Assembly: GCA_963930655.1 (NCBI GenBank)
Contig: OZ005620.1
Location: 6,959,001-7,023,000 of the forward strand
Reading direction: 5' to 3'
Length of the DNA stretch: 64,000 bases
Origin: Myrica gale
Lineage: Eukaryota; Streptophyta; Magnoliopsida; Fagales; Myricaceae
Below, in pieces: positions 59,309 through 64,000 of this stretch. The notes beneath the pieces are model-generated. The model had not been told where the DNA came from, ran no database searches, and saw nothing but the letters and a program-made list of their open reading frames with translations. Each line of letters opens with the position of its first letter. The first letter of the stretch is position 1. The position numbers and the translations under genes were made by a program.

Positions 59309-60520
59309 TTACCAGTAGTCATTGCAAGAACATGATCCCTCCTTGAAATGATGGAAGCGATTCCAATCTCTTAACAATAATTTCTCTATCATATGCCTTT
59401 GAGATTAACTTTGTGGCAATCTGAACACATTCGAAGATTCTTCGATATTCTAATCGTAGTTCCAGGCGGAGTTCTAATAAGACCAAAGGCAATGGCCAAC
59501 TTCTCACTGTGGTGAGAAACTGAAGCCTCCTTATCACCTTGCTCAGCATCCAGTCTTGCATCTATATGTCTCCTTAAAGTGAGCATGTCTGGCACCTTAC
59601 CCTAAGTGCATCCTCACATCTACCAACTGATGCATAAATATTTGATAGGAGTATGTAATCCCCACTATGAGCAGGTTCCAATCTGGTTATCTGTCTAAAT
59701 GATTCTTCCCCAATTTCAACATTTTTATGAACCTTGCATGAAGCCAACAGTGTTCTCCAAATAATAGCGTTGGGATGGATGGGCATGTTCTGTACAAACG
59801 TATACGCCTCTTCAATAGACCCCATTCGACCAAGGACATCAACCATACAGCCATAGTGCTCAATTCCAGGGTCAATACCAAAATCTTTACTCATGCTGAC
59901 AAAAAGCCTTTGGCCCTCATCGATCAGACCTGAATGACTCCAGGCGGCAAGAGCAGCAATGAAAGTCACATCATTCGGAACAATATTCTTCTCCTGAATC
60001 CGATAGAAGAAATCAAGAGCCCTTTTCACCTGTCCACTACTGGTAAGACTTTGAATCAGTGCTGTCCAAGTATAGACATTTTTTGAAGCCATTTTATGAA
60101 ATACATCAATAGAACTGTCTACAGATCCACATTTTGCATAGAAATCTATTAGTGCAGTTCCGAGGTTAACAGTGAGCTTCATTTTCTTTTTCTTTATATA
60201 GGAATGAGCCCATTTACCAGTTTCTAAAGATCCAAGGACGGCACAAGCATAAAGCACACTGACCATGGTGACCTCATTGGGCTCCATATTGGCTTTTTGC
60301 GTTTCATGAAACAGATCAAGAGCCTCTCTACAGCGGTTTGCTTGGCTATAGCCAGAAATCATGGCACTCCAGGCCACCACATCTCTTATATCCATCTGGT
60401 CAAACAATCTTCGTGCAGTGTCCACCTCACCACATTTCGCATATATATCAATAAGAGAAGTCACCAAAGCAAGGTTTTTCTTCAGCCCATGTGCATCTAT
60501 ATTGATAAGGGAGAATCAAA
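59309..60520 (-). pseudogene. PPR-DYW protein (PLS class), 3' part with frame breaks
   Basis: The minus-strand main frame (60467-59574) carries consecutive PPR motifs: LIDIYAKCGEVDTARRLFDQM, VVAWSAMISGYSQ, NVYTWTALIQSL, then the E-type LLASCKVHKNVEIGE and DYILLSNIYASVGR. These proteins bind organellar RNA, usually for C-to-U editing. After about 59600 the frame is lost and roughly 60 residues are missing. DYW deaminase-like sequence then appears in other frames: [11 protein letters not shown] and CSDCH (the HxE...CxxC zinc site), then CNDYW with stop at 59309-59311. The 5' part is cut by the Copia LTR at 60551. It is not translatable as one protein. Confidence 0.86.
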
Positions 60521-60550
60521 TTCTCCATGATACGTGCTGCGTTACCTTTC

Positions 60551-60720
60551 TGTTAGCATAATATCTGCTTGTATAGCTGTAGGGATATGCTCATTATTTG
60601 TATTTGATTCTTTCCTATTACGTAGGAGTTTACAACTGTAATTATCGTGTATATATAATGAAGAGTTATCTCCTCATATGGCAAGGAGGATTTCAGTCAT
60701 TTACCGTATTTATCAAACAT
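60551..60720 (+). repeat. Copia 5' LTR (170 bp)
   Basis: TG...CA ends, a GTATATATAA box near 60650, and tRNA-Met-like primer site five bases downstream. The right border is inferred from the primer site because no second LTR is in view. Confidence 0.65.
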
Positions 60721-60765
60721 CTTTACGGTATCAGTTTCAGGTTGTTCTTTTTTTCGATTCTGACC

Positions 60766-61677
60766 ATGGCTGATTCGTCTTCTTCACCTCCTACTCTTCC
60801 GCTCAATACAATGGTGCATATGCTCACCATTAAACTGACCTCCTCCAATTATCTATTGTGGAGAAATCAGTTCGTTCCTCTATTAGCTAGTCAAGAGCTT
60901 TTTGGTTATTTGGACGGTAGCATCACGGCTCCTTCTCGCATGATTACTGCTTCTGATGGCACCCCAAATCGAATCCTGCATATACCTCTTGGCTGCATAC
61001 CGATCAGTCACTGCTCAGTTTACTCTATTCTTCTCTCACAGAGGAATCTATGAGTGAAGTATTGGGTTTCCGTCACTCCCACGAGGCCTGGCATGCGCTT
61101 GAAGTCTCATTTTCGCACCGATCGAAGACTCGAGGATGAACTCCAGCTGACGGACCGTGGCTCTCAGTCCATTGCTGAGTTTTCACGCACCTTCAAAGGT
61201 CTTTGCGATCAACTGGTTGTTATTAGACGTCCCATTGACGATACGGATAAAGTCCACTGGTACCTACGCGCATTGGGACCCGACTACAAGATCTTTTCTA
61301 CCACCATGATGTCACAGCTTCCTCTACCATCTTTTGCAGAGATTGTTCTGAAAGCTTTAAGCCATGAAATCTTTGAACGGTCAGTTTCCCATTCATCTTC
61401 CAACTCTGCTTATTTTGTGCAGCAGACTTCCAAAGTGGCTGGTCATAAGAAAGTTAAGCATCGGTCTTCAGCCTCCCATACACCGTTTGCCAACTCGAAG
61501 TTATCATCCAACTCCTCTGTCCACTGTCAGTTGTGCGACAAAGAGGGCCACTTGGCCAAACGTTGCTGGAATTTCCTGAAACTCAAGAAGAAGCAATCGG
61601 GTAACCTTGCTGAGGCTTTTTCTGCCTGCTCAATTCAGGATTTTAATGACTCTGAATGGTTCCTGACTCTGGTGTAA
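60766..61677 (+). pseudogene. Copia gag remnant
   Basis: It starts MADSSSSPPTLPLN and continues with LTSSNYLLWRNQFVPLL (UBN2-type gag). A stop at 61051-61053 breaks it, then the frame resumes and contains the zinc knuckle CQLCDKEGHLAKRC (about 61531-61572). Inactive. Confidence 0.82.
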
Positions 61678-62845
61678 CGTCCCACATGACTAGCGACACC
61701 GAAGGTGTGAATCAACCGGCTGTCTATTCTAGTAATGAACGTGTCATGGTTGGCAATGGTCAGTCATTAGCAATCTCTCACACTGGTTCCATTTCATCTC
61801 TTGTTCTGTCTAGTCCTCTTCTTTTATCTAATGTCTTAGTTGTTCCTGGAATTAAGAAAAATCTTATTTCTATTGGTCAACTTACTAAAGACAATAATTG
61901 TTGTGTTACCTTTTCTTCCTCCGGTTTTACCATACAAGATCGGGTCATAAAAGTGGTACTGGGAGTCGGAAGATGTGAAAATGGTCTCTACGGTTGGATC
62001 GTCGTCATCATGCCTTCATGTCCACTACTTCTTCACCGCGAGCATCTGTTCGTTTATGGCATGCTCGCCTTGGTCATCCACATTATCGTACTGTTCCTTC
62101 TCTTTCTAAATTAGGATCTATTTCTTGTAGTAATAAATTGGTGAACAAAGATTCTGAAATTTGTGTTGGTTGTAGACTCGGCAAAAGCCATCGTTTACCT
62201 TTTTCTCTAAATAATGAGCGTTGTGCTATGCCTTTTGATCATTTACACTGACCTATAGGGTCCGTCACCAGTTTCTTCTCTTACTGGATATAGATACTAT
62301 GCGGTTTTTATTAATGATTATACCAGATTTAGTTGGATATTCCCTTTAAAACACAAATCCAATTTCTTTGATACTTTCATCCATTTACAACGTTTTATTG
62401 AGACACAGTTTTCCGCAAAAATAAATCATTTCAGTGTGATGGTGGAACTGAGCTTACTAATAATAAGTTTCGCTCTCATCTGCATTCGTGTGGCATTGAT
62501 CTTCGTCTGGCATGTCCTTACACTCCTATTCAAAATGGAATTGCTGAACGTAAGCATCACCATGTCACAGAAACAGGTCTTACTCTTATGTTTCATTCTC
62601 GTGTGCCGCTCTCCTTATGGGTTGAGGCCTTCTCTATTGTCGTCTTTCTCATTAACCGACTCCCGTCACCGTCTCTTGCTGGCAAAACACCTTATGAGCT
62701 CTTGTTTGGTAAGCAACCCGATTATTCTATGCTTCGTACTTTTGGGTGTCTTTGCTTCCCTTATTTGAGAGATTACTCACCTAATAAATTGTCTCCAAAA
62801 TCTGTTATTTGTGTATTTTTAGGTTACAGTACCCTTAATAAATGA
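61656..62845 (+). pseudogene. Copia protease and integrase remnant
   Basis: The protease box reads DSGVTSHMT (usual DSGASSHMT). The pre-integrase zinc region (WHARLGHPHYRT ... CVGCRLGKSH) lies in a different frame, about 62045-62200. Integrase core pieces include CDGGTELTN and CPYTPIQNGIAERKHHH. The part from about 62588 ends with LRTFGCLCFPYLRDY and VFLGYST. At least three frame changes or stops. Confidence 0.82.
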
Positions 62846-62926
62846 TTTCGGTGCTTAGATCGTAAGACACATCGTGTCTATGTTTCTCGACATGTGCAGT
62901 TTTATGAACATACCTTTCCCTATAAT

Positions 62927-63264
62927 TAGGGTTGTCCACCAAACCGGCCGGATCGGTTGGACCGAAACCGACCGGTTTTGGCCAAATTCGGCCAGAACCG
63001 AACCGATTTTGGACAAACCGGACCGAGACCGGTATAATCCGGTCCGGTTCTGGGTTACCCATGTGAAAAAATGGAATCGGACTGGAGTATACCTCTCCTA
63101 ACTGGCCCAAACCGGAAATCGGCCCAAAATGGCATGGCCCAAACCAACCCAGACCGGACCGGTGAAACCAGGGACCGGACCGGAAGAATGACCGGTCCGG
63201 TATACATGCTCCACAAAATGTCCGGTTTGGCCGGCCGGACCGGACCAACCATTGGACATCCCTA
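62927..63264. mobile_element. hAT-type MITE inside the Copia element
   Basis: 338 bp with ends TAGGGTTGTCCA and TGGACATCCCTA, and flanking 8-mers CCTATAAT (62919-62926) and CATATAAT (63265-63272), matching at 7 of 8. The interior is rich in CCGGACCGG-type motifs in both orientations and in AACCGG. No coding capacity. Confidence 0.85.
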
Positions 63265-63540
63265 CATATAATGGTGATTCTGTGCAAAATCTGTCATCTA
63301 ACATTGACTATATTCATTTTTCTGAGTGTCAGGAATGTGTTTCTAGTTCTTCTAACGTTAATTCTTCAGATTCTTTGCCTTCACCATCTTTTTCGAATTC
63401 ACCCTGTCTGCCTTGCAGTGATATTCCACACCTGTCCTCGACTTCTTCTCTTGGTCCGCAAGATCCTCTTGATGAGAAATCTCTCTTAGATTCTGTCACT
63501 ACAGATTTGTGACCACTTCCAGCCATCCGATGATTACTAG

Positions 63541-64000
63541 AGGGAAAGTTGGTATATTCAAACCACGGTTATATCATGCTATGAATATTTCATCTTCTTC
63601 TCAGTTGTTTCAGGCTCTTCTTGCTCTCAAAGAGCCACGAGGCTTCAAGTCTGCTGCAAAACAAACTGAATGGCTCTCGGCTATGGATGATGAAATTCAC
63701 GCACTGAAGAAAAATGATATGTGGGTTCTTGTACCTCGTCCTCAGCATCATAATGTGGTTGGCTGTCGCTGGATTTTCAAAACAAAGCTTCACTCTTATG
63801 GGTCTATTGAGCGTCATAAGGCACACCTTGTAGCTCAAGGATTTTCTCAAATTCATGGTCTTGACTTTGGTGACACCTTTAGCTTTGTGGTGCGTCCTGC
63901 TACAGTCAGAATCATTCTATCCTTGGTTGTTACTTCTGGCTGGCGTTTACATCAGCTAGATGTTAAAAATGTCTTCCTTCATGGCTTTCTCAACGAAGAG
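63541..64000 (+). pseudogene. Copia reverse transcriptase, 5' part, cut by window end
   Basis: The frame reads KQTEWLSAMDDEIHALKKND, VVGCRWIFKTKLHS and LVAQGFSQ, then WRLHQLDVKNVFLHGFLNEE, the start of the RVT_2 domain with motif A LDVKNVFLHG (normally LDVxNAFLHG). The segment shown is open but continues outside the window. Confidence 0.85.

Larger units (their letters stand above)
60551..64000 (+). mobile_element. Copia-type LTR retrotransposon, degenerate, running off the window
   Basis: The 5' LTR is 60551-60720 (TGTTAGCATAAT ... CAAACA), followed by a primer-binding-like CGGTATCAG at 60726-60734. Gag, protease, integrase and the start of reverse transcriptase follow in Copia order, each with stops or frame changes. 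A hAT MITE interrupts it at 62927-63264. Orientation is opposite to the PPR gene it truncates. The 3' LTR lies beyond the window. Confidence 0.88.

Overview
The window is nuclear DNA of a flowering plant, very probably a non-Brassicaceae eudicot. The genes have GT-AG introns, belong to plant-specific families, and sit in AT-rich intergenic DNA full of plant-type transposons. I could not identify the species from sequence alone.

Genes with an intact or nearly intact structure, left to right: a ferric-chelate reductase (FRO family, + strand, about 1.4-4.3 kb, 8 exons) with a phase problem at its last splice site; a small PB1-domain protein (+, 15.2-15.8 kb); an anaphase-promoting complex subunit 15-like microprotein (-, 17.5-19.5 kb, 2 exons); a plant intracellular Ras-group LRR protein of the PIRL1/9 type (+, 27.1-30.3 kb, 3 exons); a small plant membrane protein (+, 32.2-32.6 kb); an NBR1-type selective autophagy receptor (+, 48.7-52.9 kb, 7 exons); and a Raf-like group C protein kinase of the ATN1/STY13 type (+, 54.8-58.3 kb, 6 exons). 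Two genes are broken. An L-type lectin receptor kinase (-, 5.7-8.2 kb) is interrupted by a Mutator-like element, and a PPR-DYW gene (-, 59.3-60.5 kb) has frame breaks and is cut off by a Copia element.

Much of the rest is mobile DNA, and several insertions can be bounded to the base by target-site duplications. These are: a 1862-bp Pack-MULE (9-bp duplication) carrying fragments of a peroxidase-11-like gene; a hAT-type MITE (8-bp duplication) cutting the same kinase; an L1-type LINE spanning 10.3 kb between 19-bp duplications, which holds a 3784-bp solo LTR (5-bp duplication) and two other insertions; a 672-bp LINE-derived element (17-bp duplication); a tRNA-type SINE in a kinase intron (17-bp duplication); and a Copia element running off the right edge that holds its own hAT MITE. 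Between 21 and 26 kb lies a decayed Gypsy element with a 25-bp tandem array, next to a foldback structure and an antisense Gypsy 3' end.

The intact genes do not form a pathway. FRO acts in plasma-membrane iron reduction, NBR1 in autophagy, APC15 in cell-cycle ubiquitination, and PIRL and the Raf-like kinase in signalling. The most unusual feature is the record of nested, datable insertions, with gene capture by the Pack-MULE as the best candidate for something not yet described at this locus.
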